Positions 33,300 to 45,335 are shown, numbered from the stretch's first letter. The stretch: 64,000 nt of DNA from Acanthosepion lycidas (GCA_963932145.1 OZ010586.1:54452943-54516942), one strand, 5' to 3'. The notes: a model not told the origin generated them from the sequence alone. Translations and numbers: made by a program.

Positions 33300-35690
33300 G
33301 AGACAAATTGATATTTAAAAATCACCTAAATCCTTTAACATTTCCTTCTCCAACATCTGTAGTATTTGTACAAACTTCTGTAATGTGGAATCGTTCCTCT
33401 TTGATAAGTCTCCTGATATACTAGTTCTCTGCGAGACTAACCGTAACATGTCAATCTCTTTCTCTGATTTCTCAATTCCTGGCTACCTTCCTCTCCTTAG
33501 AAAGCACTCTAAAATCCACATATATGGCCTGGGAGTTTATGTCTGCAATGATCTCCGACTGGCAAGACAACTCTCTTTGGAATCTCCAGATCATTCCTAT
33601 ATGTGTCTCTGTCTATCTCTCCTCAATTCAGTAAGCTATCTCTTCTTTCTCTACCATTCCTCTTCCTCTCAAGACTGTTGTGTGCATTATAGCATTTCTG
33701 ATAATGTAAGTGGTTGACTTTCCTATGCCAGTAACCCAGTGGTAGACACTTCCCTTTTGGATCTCCATCCCTGATTCTTGTTGTGCCAGGCAGCTCTGCC
33801 CTCTTGGCAACTCTGATCATGTGCTGGTGTCTGTTAAAATCTCCTTCCACTCTCCATGAACCTCCAACTAACAGAATATCTTTCTGTTATCAACATGTAG
33901 ACTGAGGCTCATTCTGTGACTTCCTTCATGACATTCATTGGAATGTGGTTTTTAATTATCCCATACAAAAAAAGGTCTTCTCTTAGATAAAATCCAGCAT
34001 TGAGCAAGAAAATACCTGCTTGCTCTGCTTCTATAGCCCATAGGAATCACTTCTTCCCTCTGTATCAGAGTGACATGTCTGATTGTCTCTGCTTATAATG
34101 AGTGCAAGCGTATCCTTAATGAAGCAAAGTTAGTGTTTGCTGATATGATGAAACAGCATCTCACAAGTTTGGTTCTAAAGATTATTGGTGGATCTGCAAG
34201 AGTGTGTTGAACTACAGCAAATCCTCAATCCCTCCTCTATTAAATCTATTTAAAGTCTTAACTTCCTCAGCTGATAAGGCTGAATGCTTTGCTCAGAAAT
34301 TCTCATCCAACTCAACACATGTCTCATCCGGAGTACCCACATCTGATTTTCCCCCTAGAACTGAGACTATACTGGGTGAGATGTGCATAACCCTGTTGAT
34401 GGTACTAGACATCATCTCTAAATTAGATTCTCATAAAGCAAATGGTGGTGATGGGATACAAGTCATAGTTCTAAAGAAATGTCTTTGTGAGCTGGCTCTA
34501 GTTCTCTCCAAACTCTGCAACTATTGTCTTGGTGATTCTTCCATTCCAGTCTGTTGGAAGTCTTCCTCTGTCATCCCAGTCTTTAAGAACTCTGGAGACC
34601 CTTCTGAACCATCTAACTACCATATTATCAGTCTCCTATCACTCTTTGGCAAAGTCTTTGAGGCTTTAATCAATGCCAAAGTAGTTAAGCATCTCACCTA
34701 TGATCTGCTCTTTGCCAAACAATATGTTTTCCTGGTCTGCTGTTGCTCTAGATATATTGAAGGTGTTTGACAGGGTTTAGTATGCTGGACTTCTACCTAA
34801 GCTTCAGGGATACAGTATTACAGGATGATTATTTGATTTAATCCAATCATTCCTGTCTATGAAATGAAGGTTGTCCTGAATGGGTTCTCTTCCAGTTCCT
34901 TCTATATGAATGCTGTTGTTCTTGAAGGCTCTATCCTTGGTCCTACACTGTTTCTGATCTTCATCAATGATCTTTTGGATGTCATCTGTTCTCAAATAGG
35001 TATCTATGCAGATGACACTACCATTTACTCCTATCTCAATAGTAAATCCAGCATTGTTGACAAAGTTAAACTGGCCATTGGTCTTGAAAATAACCTCCAA
35101 TCTGAGGTTGACTGGGGCAGGAAATGGCTTGTCAATTTTAATGCATCCAGAACAAAACTGCTGTTATTTACTCACCATAGAGAAATGTCCCTGCTTTGTA
35201 TCAGAATGGTTGATGCTCTACTCCAGGAGAGTGCCTCACTGTGCCTTCTTAGTCTCGCATTCTTCACTGACCTGAGGTGGAACAACTACATTGAATCAAA
35301 AGCTGCATCCACTGCAAGGAAAGTTGGTTCTTACAGTCGAAAGAGTTAAATTTAACCGCTTCTTCTACTCCAACAGCTTCTTCTATTTGAACTTCTTGAT
35401 TGTGGAACTCTATTCCTCTTATTTGCTTCCCTGATAATTATAATCTTCAAAAATTGAAATGTCAATTGACATCTTCTGTTGCCTTGATCCTTGTTCTTCT
35501 TTTTATCCTCCTCCATTCTTCTTTTTATCTTTTTCCCTTACATTCTCTGTAGCCCCTTGCATACTAGTGGCACTCCCATCTTGCTTGGGGTGAATTGCTT
35601 AAAAAAATAAAATAATTGCTTAAAAAATATAAGATAATTGCTTAAAAAAATAAAATAATTGCTTAAAAAATATAAGATATTTGATCCCAG
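33300..35690 (+). mobile_element. Jockey/CR1-like LINE with endonuclease and RT remnants and a repeated A-rich tail
   Basis: An endonuclease N-terminal part at 33385-33717 reads ESFLFDKSPDILVLCETN, GLGVYV and SPDHSYMCL. The expected VFGDFNAH block is missing, an internal deletion. The RT domain at 34204-34770 has KVLTSSADKAECFAQKFSSN, VCWKSSSVIPVFKNSGDPSE and SNYHIISLLSLFGKVFEALI. At 34864-35349 come EGSILGPTLFLIFINDLLD and the catalytic YADD at 35005-35016, intact, then NFNASRTKLLLF and WNNYIESKAAS. After another deletion at about 35345 only the last tail remains, ending GGGTGAATTGCTTAAAAAAA. The tail is extended by four units of AATTGCTTAAAAAA(T)A(A/T)AA up to about 35685. The longest frame is 188 codons; stops and deletions make it non-functional. 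Clade by eye. Confidence 0.85.
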
Positions 35691-36562
35691 TGAGGATAAA
35701 GTTTATAAATAATAAATAACATTTTATGATAAAAACTAAAATGCTTGAAAATGTTACCTACTAATGAATAATCTATTTTTTCCAAAAGTCCATTACAAGT
35801 ACATGAAACCACTTTTCTCTTTGTTGCTTTAATCAACACACTTTTAAACATTTTTTCATTTTGATATCTTTGACTATTGTTAAAGAAATAATTTCAAATT
35901 ACTGGCACTATATATTGTTATGCTAAAGTGTGTGCATTCAGGCATCATTTTCAAATAGGAAATTCTAGGGATTTAGTATTTTTTCATGGATAAGACTTCA
36001 AGCAAAAACAGGCTATATATGATTAACTTCAGAAGTCATTTGAGGTGACCAAAGAATACAGTGTGCCATTTCTAGCCAAATGAAACAGTGTCTAGCAAAT
36101 TGAACTGACATATTAACTTTGCTATGTTTTTGACCTCACAACTGGTAAAGGGGATATGGTCAAATTCAACATCTGAGGTCACCAGAGGTTATTGGAAATA
36201 GAATTAGTCTATGGCATTTACAATCTATATTGCAGCCAAACATTCTTGGAATTAAACAGTTATGGAGGAGTAACTTGGGCAGAAAAGGTTACAAGCAGAC
36301 TCAAGACGTCAATTTTGAATTAAAATAACATTTTCCAGTTAAATCAAATAATTTAAATCACTAGAAACTTGATGTTTTATGTTTTGTTTGTAAGATATTT
36401 GCATACAAAAATTTTAAAGTTTTCAAGTGTAAATTGTTTTTTTGTTTTATTAGTTTTAAAATTAAAAAGTTAAAAATATAAAGTACCAGTAGCTCTGTGA
36501 GCAAACTATTTGTACTTCAAAGAATCAGACAATCAAAAAAATATATTCAAAACTGTTATAAC
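35691..36562. other. Unassigned DNA left of the Helitron remnant
   Basis: The segment 35880-36250 is less AT-rich and has blocks such as GTCATTTGAGGTGACC and CATCTGAGGTCACC that look like local repeats, but I do not recognise it. Confidence 0.35.
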
Positions 36563-37075
36563 AGATTCCTGGAATGGTTCAGTTGTATAAATCAATTGAA
36601 ACACTTGCAGACACTTCAGAGGCTGTTCTAAACCCAAATGAGTTCCTTGGTTCACTCGTATTGCATGGTGTCCCTCTCAGTGGACTTCAGTTAAAAGTTG
36701 CAATGCCAATCATACTTCTCAGAAATCCTGACTCTCCAGAGTTGTGCAATTGAATTTGTGTAACTGTCAAGCAACTTCTTCCATATATCATGTAAACAAC
36801 TATCCTAACTGGGGTAGGCAAAAAGGACAAGGTTTGCCTGCCAAGGATTCTCATAATTGCTACAGATTTAACCTTTAAATTCAATTCTCAATGATGGTCA
36901 GAGCTGCCATGACTATTGCCAGACACAAGAACAATTTTTCAAAATGGCTGGTCCCAACCTGACATTTCCATGCTTTTTACTTTTCTATAGGCAGCAGTAT
37001 ATTGGTTGGTCTACAGTTGGATCCATAAACAACCTTTTCAGATTGACACTGTCATTGTGTACCCAGAAATCCTGT
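36563..37075 (+). mobile_element. Helitron-type Pif1 helicase remnant
   Basis: A decayed plus-strand translation matches the C-terminal part of the Pif1-like helicase of Helitron Rep/helicase proteins. In order it reads VQLYKSIETLADTSEAVLNP, NEFLGSLVLHGVPLSGLQLK, VAMPIILLRNPDSPELCN, VTVKQLLPYIM, TTILTGVGKKDKVCLPRI, ATDLTFKFNSQ and, at the end, VIVYPEIL. Intact relatives have LKVGAPIMLLRNLD..LCNGTR and VKQL....EATILTG. Frames shift several times. Helitrons move by a rolling-circle mechanism using such a protein; only this fragment remains, without the Rep domain or visible termini. Confidence 0.8.
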
Positions 37076-37754
37076 CAAACTAAAAGACTCAAATTTTTTT
37101 TTCTTTTATGCATCTGAAAAATTTTTAAACAAAAGATACTTTCTTGTGTATAAATAATGTAAAAGAATCAGTTTTTTCATTTGTTTTTTTAAGAACTATG
37201 TTAATATTTTTTCTATGTTGTTCGTAGTTATTTTTCCCTGGGCAATGTTAGGTATCCCAGCACTCTTATTAAGCTTAATAATACAAAGAAATTTCTTTTT
37301 GAAATCCAAGAAATTAAATATATTCCTCTGTGACTCTCTTAATGAATGGATCTGGGGTTTGTGTTTAGAAAACCGTCTCTCCAAATATCAAAGTATACTT
37401 ATACTTAAAACAATGTGACATGAAGTAAAGCAAATTTCTATGTGTACATTTGAGTCCTTGTAAAATAAACAAACAATTATTACAGAAATCGTAGTGGCAC
37501 AATGTGTGAATATGCATATTATTTCAGGCATTTACGATTTTATCCTCAAAAGTATGCCAAACTGAATACAAAAGAAATATTTGAATAATCGTTGAACACT
37601 CTACAATTTGGCTTCAGTAACCATGATTTCTGTAAGATAAGACTTGTCTTTAAATAGCTTTCTTCCTTTTCCATCACTAATACTGCATGTTTAATGCAAA
37701 GAAATTATGCTTTTATCAAATGTAACATTACTTTTTAACAATCTATATTATAAA
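37076..37754. other. AT-rich DNA, no gene recognised
   Basis: Overlapping frames at 37196-37418 lie on opposite strands and show no motif. Confidence 0.4.
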
Positions 37755-37975
37755 AATGTAAGACTTTGCATGTATATATGTCTTGTATATGCATATGACT
37801 ATGTTTATTGTAAATGACTTACTTGTACTTGTGCCATTTAATGTACACATGTATAATCACAGACATAAACAATTTGACTGAGTTGGAAATAAGATATTGG
37901 AATAACAAATTCCCCTTCTAACTCAATCTGGACAAAGCCTACCCTGGGCTGAGCAATAAAATCTTAAAATTGCTG
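37755..37975 (+). repeat. Dispersed repeat C, copy 1
   Basis: Similar to 39540-39722: TTGCATGTATATATGTC, TTAATGTACACA, GAAATAAGA(T/C)ATT, and CTGGACAA(A/C)GCCTACCCTGGG ending AGCAATAAAA. The conserved end suggests the 3' end of an unknown retroelement or LTR. Confidence 0.65.
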
Positions 37976-38957
37976 ACAATAAAAAAAATAAGAAATTTAA
38001 TTTTTTAAACCTTAGGGACAAAATCTTTTTAAAGAATTTTAAAGAACCTTTTGAAAATTATTTGTTAATAAAAAGAATAATTTTATTTAGTTTTATTTTC
38101 TTTTATAACTTTTACAAATATTTTAGCTTTGTCATTGGATTAAAATATACATGAACACATGGAAATGTGCCTAAAAAAGATTTTTTAAAAAGAAATGGTA
38201 ATGGATATCAGTGCCAAGAGGGTTAATTTCCCGTTTGTCTGGTTAACAGGAAAGGAGTATAAGTCAAAATGTGTCTTTTTGAAGTCATTTTTATGACTCC
38301 TTCTGTATTTAAATTGAATATATTTTCTAAAATAGACAAACAATTTAAATTTAAAATTTGATCATCTTGCCTTCAGCAGAGTGTCAGATACAGAACTAAA
38401 GATATAATAAGTAGAATGAATTTCACACGTGTGATGTGTTCAAATAAGGAAGGAATGTTTATATGGTTATCTTTCTTTAGAGTGCATCAGTTGTAAATCA
38501 ATTAGTTGATCCCCATTAGAGAACCTGAAACTTCTTTGCCATCAGTATGTAGATCAGCCACTGAATCACAAATGAACAATGAATTGAGATAAATAACTTT
38601 TGCTTCTGGTTAGATAAAGAAACAACCTTGATATCCTGCACAAGAATTTAAATAAAAAATGCAATCTACTTGGTTAGAACAGATATATTTGATATTTTGC
38701 ATGTGCACTAGTTTTATCAAATGGAAAAATAAGAACAAAGAAAATTCTTTTCTTATGTGTGAACACATAAAAAGGTCAGTTGGGAGAAAAATAAGAGAAA
38801 AGTGGATAGAAAAAACAGTGAAAAAACAAAAAGTAAAAGAGGAGAAAATACACTTTAAAATACTGATTTAGACTACCTTTCATTTTAATGATATCTAGGA
38901 AAGTAATTTTGATTTTATTGGAAAAAAGAACCTGAAAAGTAAGTAAAAAATTTTTGT
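37976..38957. other. AT-rich DNA, no gene recognised
   Basis: The 70-codon Lys-rich plus frame at 38659-38871 is compositionally biased and unrecognised. Confidence 0.4.
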
Positions 38958-39478
38958 TTACATTACTCAGACTTCATCTTCATTGCCATATTCACAATGT
39001 TTCAGCCATTGTATGCTCTCGCCCTCTTCAGGTAATTGGAATTTCAAACCAAACTCTTTATTTCATCTATTGGGGTAGATTGTTCTAGTTCCTCGTGCCA
39101 TGCCTCTTCCGGATGTCTCAGTTATTTCCCTTTAACTCAGCTCTCCAAGTTTTTGGTTCACTACTGCTGTGGCCTGGTATTGAACTCACAACTCTTTGGG
39201 TCTAGTCACTGGATCTAACCAATGTCTTTATCCACTGGGCCATGTGTTCTTGAGGATAACTGAGACAACTGAAAGAGGCATGTCACGTGGAAGTAGAACA
39301 ATTTACCCTGGTGGACAAAATCAAGGGTTCAGTTCAAAATTCCAATCACCTGAAGAGGGCAGGAGTGTGCAACAGCCGAAACATTGTGAATAAGGCAATG
39401 AAGATGGGGATAACAGTCTGAATAATGTAAATAATGTAAATAATCATGATATCTCATCTCAGAGATATAGACAGATAC
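38958..39478. mobile_element. Head-to-head SINE pair forming a long foldback
   Basis: A minus-strand SINE at 38958-39245 is complete at its tRNA-like head. Read on the minus strand it has A box TGGCCCAGTGGATAAAG near 39243-39227 and B box GAGTTCAATACC near 39190-39179. It abuts a plus-strand copy (about 39255-39478) that lacks the head and starts in the body. The arms (about 38958-39135 and about 39255-39440) are nearly complementary, so transcripts from either strand could fold into roughly 180 bp of imperfect dsRNA with a loop of about 120 nt. Confidence 0.85.
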
Positions 39479-39539
39479 TCAGTAGTTTGTTGAACGTTTT
39501 CTTTCATTTATAAAAATGGAGCCAATTCTCTGTCCATTG

Positions 39540-39722
39540 TGCTTTGCATGGATATATGTCATGTATATCTATGTTGTGTGTGAATAACTTACAGGAATGA
39601 TTTCTGCAATTTAATGTACACACAAATTGACTGTGTTTGAAATAAGACATTATAATAATACAATTTCCTTCCTATCAGTCTGGACAACCTCTACTTTGGG
39701 TCAGCAATAAAAGAAAAAAAGA
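39540..39722 (+). repeat. Dispersed repeat C, copy 2
   Basis: Partner of 37755-37975, same orientation. Confidence 0.65.
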
Positions 39723-40657
39723 GTGATACAAAAAAAAACTTCAGGTTTCTTTCTCTCTCTTACTTACAGTAAGAGAGATTTAGTAACGTTAATTGATAAT
39801 TATTTCACTCTCTTTGTGTTGAGTCATATCAATCTGTTGTCTATTTCAATCTCTTCATGCCTATCTATATCAGTCTATTCATACCTATTATATATGACTC
39901 TATTCAGCTATATATCAATCTATTAATACCTATCATATATCTATTCATATCATTTTATTAGTATCAAGAATCTAACAAGCATAGAGATGGTCACAAGCTA
40001 AACATCTAATTTATTATTTATGATGAAAAAGTGAATTTAGTTTAAATTAAAAATAAATAAAGTTAATGACTGCAAACTAGAAAATCATTCATTATACATT
40101 TGAGCTGTAGTAAAGATTTATTCAGACTTATATATAAAGGGGGAGAGGGAAAGAAATACAAGACATGCCAGTTGCAATTTTATATCAAGAAATTTTGAAG
40201 ATACAAAGATACTTAACCTTAGAATTAATTCTTTTACATTTTTGGCATCTGATGTATTGAGATATCAGTCAGTTTTTTATTGCTTTTCTTATTATTTTTA
40301 CTGTTGTTTTTAAATATTGCACATTCTAATAGCAGTAAATGTTCGATCCATATTGCTTGCAGGTACTTTTGGTAAAAACATTTACCATCCTCAGGCATAG
40401 ATGCTATTTTTTTTGTTTGCTCAATTTTAGGTAATTTCAGTTAAAATTTGAATATGAAATGAACATCTAGTCCATCGTACAATTAATAAAATCAAAGATC
40501 GTGTTGTTCAGCGAGTGGTCAGTGAGTTAATGCCTTTTAAATCTGTTAGCAAAGTGAGTTCACCATTAATAACATTAACTTTATTAATTTATTCTTTGAA
40601 TGACTATTTTACAAAATTAATTGAGCAGGTTTATTTAATATACATATGTAAGCAAAT

Positions 40658-40663
<6 letters not shown>
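39723..40663. other. AT-rich DNA, no gene recognised
   Basis: Includes a short degenerate TATTCATA/CTATC repeat near 39840-39960. Nothing else is assigned. Confidence 0.45.
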
Positions 40664-40694
<31 letters not shown>

Positions 40695-40705
40695 TTTACA
40701 GTGAG

Positions 40706-40762
<57 letters not shown>
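40664..40762. repeat. Two (AT)n tracts separated by 18-20 bp
   Basis: AT tracts at about 40664-40690 and 40708-40762. They create the apparent 138-codon plus frame at 40515-40931, which I reject as a gene. Confidence 0.95.
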
Positions 40763-40764
<2 letters not shown>

Positions 40765-42294
40765 CAACTTCAATAAAACCCTTATTAGCCTTTTCTAGGG
40801 TTTCTAGGGTTGAAATATGTAGTATAGAAGTTTTTCCAATTTTGTCATTCAGTAATAGTTGGATACATAGATTTTTATATCAATGTCTTCCAATGATTAA
40901 TTCATACAAATTATTAGTTTTTTTAAAATAATTTTCTTGTATATATGAATATCAACTACATTTATGAGAATGTGTATGATGATCTATATCAAAGAATAAA
41001 GGCATAACATAAATTACTGAACCTTGAAATCTAATCTGGTTGAGAAACAAAAAAAAAATTTTAAACATATTAGCATAAAGATTCCAGAGAAGTTTAAGAG
41101 GAAAACATTTTGTTGGATGAGTTCAAACAATTGAGGAATGTCTCAGATGTCTTTGAATCAATTGATGAAAGGAAGAAACATTGCGAGAAGAAAATAGATT
41201 TTTGACATTTAATAAAGATTCTGACTCTGCAAGTTGGCTAAAGTGACTCTCATGGAATTGAAGCAAAGATTTCAAGCAGAGCAAGGGTCAACTGAGCAGA
41301 AGACATTGACATATAAAAAGAGGAAACGAAAAGAAAGAAACCCATTTATTTGAAGTTTTGTTCTTGATCAGATCAAAGATCAGATCTCATTAAAAGTTCC
41401 TCACAAGAGTATGATAGACCTGATACCACAAAAAAAACATTGGCCATCAGTAAAAAATTTACATAAACTTCAACTGAAATAACTACTGTTTCTTTTTTAA
41501 TATTTACAAGTATTGATCAATAAATTAATAGACTGAAATTGGTATCAGCTAGGTTTTGGAAATTTGCATTGTATAATGTTCAATCTCTGTGCTTAATATT
41601 CACTAAGGACATATACTGGTCTACTACTGGTCTACTCAATGTGAAACTAAGACAAAGTTTTTGAATTTCAGAGATTTTGGAAGAAAAGTTTATAGAAACT
41701 CTTTTTGTAAATACCTGTAATGACATTTGGACACATTCTTGAGGATAATCACATATGTTGAAATCAAAATGTGTATTTTTGATGCAGATACTGGCAAATA
41801 TTAAACAAGACAAAAAAGAAGCCAAAAATGTTGAGATTTTATTAAACAAAATCATTACTTTTCACATGCATTATACAAAGTCCATGAAAGTTTCAAAACT
41901 TTTAATTTCGGTTTCTTTGTTGGCTTTACTTAAATGGTTTGATCTAGTCAGAAAAAATAGGGGAAGATTTCTTTTGGAAATAATTCATTTAATGTTCTTG
42001 AGCCTTTAACATGTTTTAGAATTGAAAAACATTAATTTTTTATCAATTTGGAAGTTGAGACTTGTTTATGATATTGTCAATGTCAAATCGATGGATGAAT
42101 TTTACTAATGGACTTAGGCTAAGTCACTTATTTACAAATGTCAAGTTTGAAAATGTGCTGACATCATTGAGATCTGCAGACATTTTAATTTTCTGAATTT
42201 AAAAATTTTTTAAAAACATTTTAAAACCTTTTTTGTATGTACATGCAGAAACTTATAAAAATTAAAGTTAATTATTTATCTTAATTGATTGTTT
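40763..42294. other. AT-rich DNA, no gene recognised
   Basis: Frames at 41580-41855 (minus) and 41755-42009 (plus) overlap on opposite strands and have no motif. Confidence 0.4.
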
Positions 42295-42455
42295 TTTTAT
42301 GGCTTATCAACCTTTTTAAGGCTATTTAGAGCCAAAATATATTTTTGTATTGTAAGATTTATTTTGAGATAATAATTTTCTGATACAAGTCTTACAGTTT
42401 AACCCATAGCTGAGAGGAGAAGAGGTGGATTTATACCTTTCCCAAGAGTATTTGT
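42295..42455 (-). mobile_element. SINE-like repeat D, copy 1 (truncated)
   Basis: Shares CTTATCAACC, TTTAAAGCCAGAAAATATTTTT-like sequence, ATTGTAAGA, and GAGGTGGATTTATA with 49795-50165 and 58085-58460. It is cut at about 42455 by the LINE beginning there. Confidence 0.7.
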
Positions 42456-43972
42456 ACCAACTGTTGTCCTGAAAAAATGTGCTCCTGAACTGGCTCCTGT
42501 CCTCATGACTTAACAACTCTTGTTGTCCAGCCTGTTGGAAGTCCTCATCTGTTGTACCAGTCTTTAAGAACTCTGGAGACCCTTCTGACCCATCTAACTA
42601 CCGTCCTATCAGTCTCCTACCACTCTTTGGCAATGTCTTCAAATCTTTAATCAACACCAAAGTGGTTAAGCACCTTACATCTCATAATTTTCTCTCTGAC
42701 AAGCAATATGGTTTCAGCTTTTCCTGATCTATTGCTGATGTGCTCATGGCCATAACTGAATTTGTTTACCAAGCACTTCACAATAATGGAGAAGCTCTTG
42801 CTGTGGCTCTAGGTATCTCTAAAGCATTTGATAAGGTTTGACATGCCAGTCTTCAGGTATATGGAATTTCAGGATGCTTATTTGGCTTAATACAATCATT
42901 CCTGTCAAACCATGTAATGAAGGTCATCCAAAACAGATTCTCCTCCAATTACTTTCTCACAAATGCAGGTGTTCCTTGAGGCTCTATCCTGGGTCCTACA
43001 ATGTTTCTGATGTTCATTAACAATCTTCCTGATGTCATCATTTCCCAAGTAGGTATCTATGCAGACAACATCACTATTTACTTCTGCCTCAATAGCAAAT
43101 CTGGTATCACTGACAAAACTAACCTGGCCGTTGGTCTTGAAAGGACTTCCAATCTGTGGTTGACTGAGGCAAGAAATGGCTGGTAAACTTTAATGCCTCA
43201 AAAACAAAACTGCTCTCTTTTACCCACCACAGAGAACCCTCCCTATCTCCCATTAGAATGTCTGATACTTAACTCCACAAGAGCACCTTTCTGCACCAAA
43301 TTGGTCTCAAACTGTCCGCTGACCTGAAATGGAACAAATACATTGAATCAATAGCTTTGTCTGCTACAGGGAAAGTTGGTTCTATGTGTTGCACCAGAAA
43401 GTTTTTCTCGACAAAGTCCATCCTTCAAAACCTAAAATCAACCATTTGCCCTTGCATGAAATACTGTTGCCATATATGGTCTGGAGCCTTCACTGCTCAT
43501 CTCAAGGTCCTTGAGAAAATCCAGAGAGAGATATGCAATCTCATTGTTCCTGATCTGGTATCTGATCTACAGTCACTTTCTCACAGATGTGCTGTCGCTT
43601 CACTCTCTCTTTTTTTACAAATACTTTCATAGTAACTGCTCCAATGAACTACTTTCACTGGTTCCAAAAATGCATGAATTTAAGCATGCTACTAGATTGG
43701 CATCTCAGTCCCAACCTTTTGCTGTCAAAACTGTTAAATATATCCATCTCTTCTAGTAGCTTCATGTCTCACACTTCCCATCTGTGGAACTCCCTTCCTC
43801 TTATTTGCTTCCCTGATAGCTATAATCTACAAATGCACTGTCAATCGACATCTTCTTTTCATCCTTTCCTCTTTCATGCCTTTTTACTCTTGCTCCCACT
43901 CTCTGTAATCCCTTGCATGCTAGTGGCACTCCGGTCTAGCTTGGGGTGAAATGCTTGAAAAAAAAAAAAGTA
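42455..43972 (+). mobile_element. Jockey/CR1-like LINE, 5'-truncated, RT to 3' end
   Basis: The plus strand reads VLKKCAPELAPVL near 42475, CWKSSSVVPVFKNSGDPSD near 42535-42590, YRPISLLPLFGNVFKSLIN, LSDKQYGF, GISKAFDKV near 42810, and GSILGPTMFLMFINNLPDV. The catalytic motif at 43058-43069 reads YADN, so one catalytic Asp is lost. Then follow WNKYIESIA-like sequence, CPCMKYCCHIWSGAFTAHL near 43450-43500 and ACNELLSLVP-like sequence. It ends GGGGTGAAATGCTTGAAAAAAA. Same family as 33.3 kb, with no endonuclease. It is 5'-truncated at about 42455, inside SINE-like repeat D. Confidence 0.88.
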
Positions 43973-43974
43973 AT

Positions 43975-44905
43975 GGCAAACTATAATGTTTGCCTCATCA
44001 AGGAAGTGGCTTTAGGAATGGCACCACTAAAGCTAATAGTATGCCAGAGATATGTAGATGATACCTTCATACACTGACCACACTAGGAAGCTATACAAAT
44101 ACTGTTGGACCATGTGAACTCCTAAAAAACCCACAATCTACTTCACAATGAAAGAATAAAATAATAGTCAATTACTCTTCCTGGCTGTACTAATAACTTG
44201 CGCAGACAATGGGTTAAAATCCATATATCACAAGCCAACCTTCACTGACCTCAACTTCAATTCTCACTATCCATACAGTGTGAAGAAAGGAATCATCCAA
44301 TACCTACAACACTGGGTGACCCAGGCACGTGCTAACTGGAAATGATCAGCATTGAATGTACCGTTCAGAATAAAAACTACCCTGCAAAGATACCATTGCC
44401 ATTTGCAGGTGGAAACAGAAGGATCAAGGAGGAGGACCAAGAAATCCTCACAGTCTATCTGCCTTATGTCAAGGGGTTTCTGCAAAAGATTCAGAAGATC
44501 TGTGGTCCATACAACAACAGGACAATATTCAGAAGCCGCTCCACTCTATGGAGAAATCTCCTTCGAATCAAGAAGAACACGAGGAAGAACATAACCAAGA
44601 GCTATGTGTACACAATTCCCTTGCAACTGTGACAAAGAATGTAAAGGTGACTTCTCCTAAAAGTAAGGTTGTAATTTGTCTATGAAATCAAGTATGGTTT
44701 ATCATGTATGGAGAAAAAAGAGTAGTAATCAGCCCCTGTGAAATGAAGTGAAAATACTGGACAAATAAGAACACTGGAAAGTTTGACACATGTGCTAAGC
44801 TATGAGGTTCTCCTTAGTAAGCCTAGCATAGAAATAAATACAATATGGGAGCCACTAATAAAGATAGAAAGATGAATAACTTCAATATCAGCAGCAGCTG
44901 TAACA
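43975..44905 (+). mobile_element. Penelope-like element: end of RT plus linker and GIY-YIG start, decayed
   Basis: The plus strand reads RYVDDTFIH with the RT catalytic YVDD at 44051-44062. It continues with NYLLFLAVLI-like sequence (FLDVLITR in relatives), ADNGLKSIYHKPTFTDLNFN near 44200-44260, HYPYSVKKGIIQYLQH, then QEILTVYLPYVKGFLQKIQK and ICGPYNNRTIFRSRSTL (frame at 44342-44632), and SYVYTIP before a degenerate CDKECKGD that starts the GIY-YIG domain. It ends NTIWEPLIK near 44855. Its order is that of Penelope-like proteins (RT, then GIY-YIG). The N-terminal RT is missing, and several frameshifts are present. It directly follows the LINE end at 43972. Confidence 0.85.
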
Positions 44906-45004
44906 AAAGGGAAAAGCTTCAATGGGTGGAATAGAATATGACAAGCAACAGCAACACTCAGTAGGAGTCAAGTTCCACAGAGAATTGTCCTATGGAATAA
45001 TAAC

Positions 45005-45335
45005 CTAGAGGATTAAACAGCTTTGATTAATAAATTTGGTGAAAGTAATTGTGAGTTCAATTCCTGGGCCAGGCTGTGTGTACTTGGGTACAGTGGAAAC
45101 AGGGTAAGCAATAATTGAGCAGTATGAAAATAAGAATGAGACAAGATGTTCCTAGGCATGGACAGTAAAACAAGAACAATTTGCATAAGTAGATTAAATA
45201 AAAGGTTACAGTTCAGAATTCTCTGTATATTACCCAGGTGGATATACATCTGATGAAGGCCAGAGGGCACAATGGCTGAAATATTATAACAGCAAAGATG
45301 AGGACAATAGTCTGCATGTAAATATGTAAGTTTTT
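45005..45335 (+). mobile_element. tRNA-derived SINE, most complete non-inverted copy
   Basis: The head has an A-box-like AGAGGATTAAACAG near 45007 and B-box-like GTGAGTTCAATTCC near 45050. The body runs through TACAGTGGAAAC and AGATTAAATAAAAGG. The tail has a CTGATGA...GAAAT core at about 45251-45285 and ends GACAATAGTCTGCATGTAAA. This is the reference copy that shows the other family members at 8.0, 61.99 and 62.5 kb to be rearranged or truncated. Confidence 0.75.

Noticed and set aside
40515..40931. 138-codon plus frame
   Set aside because: It reads straight through two AT microsatellites; flanking residues show no domain.
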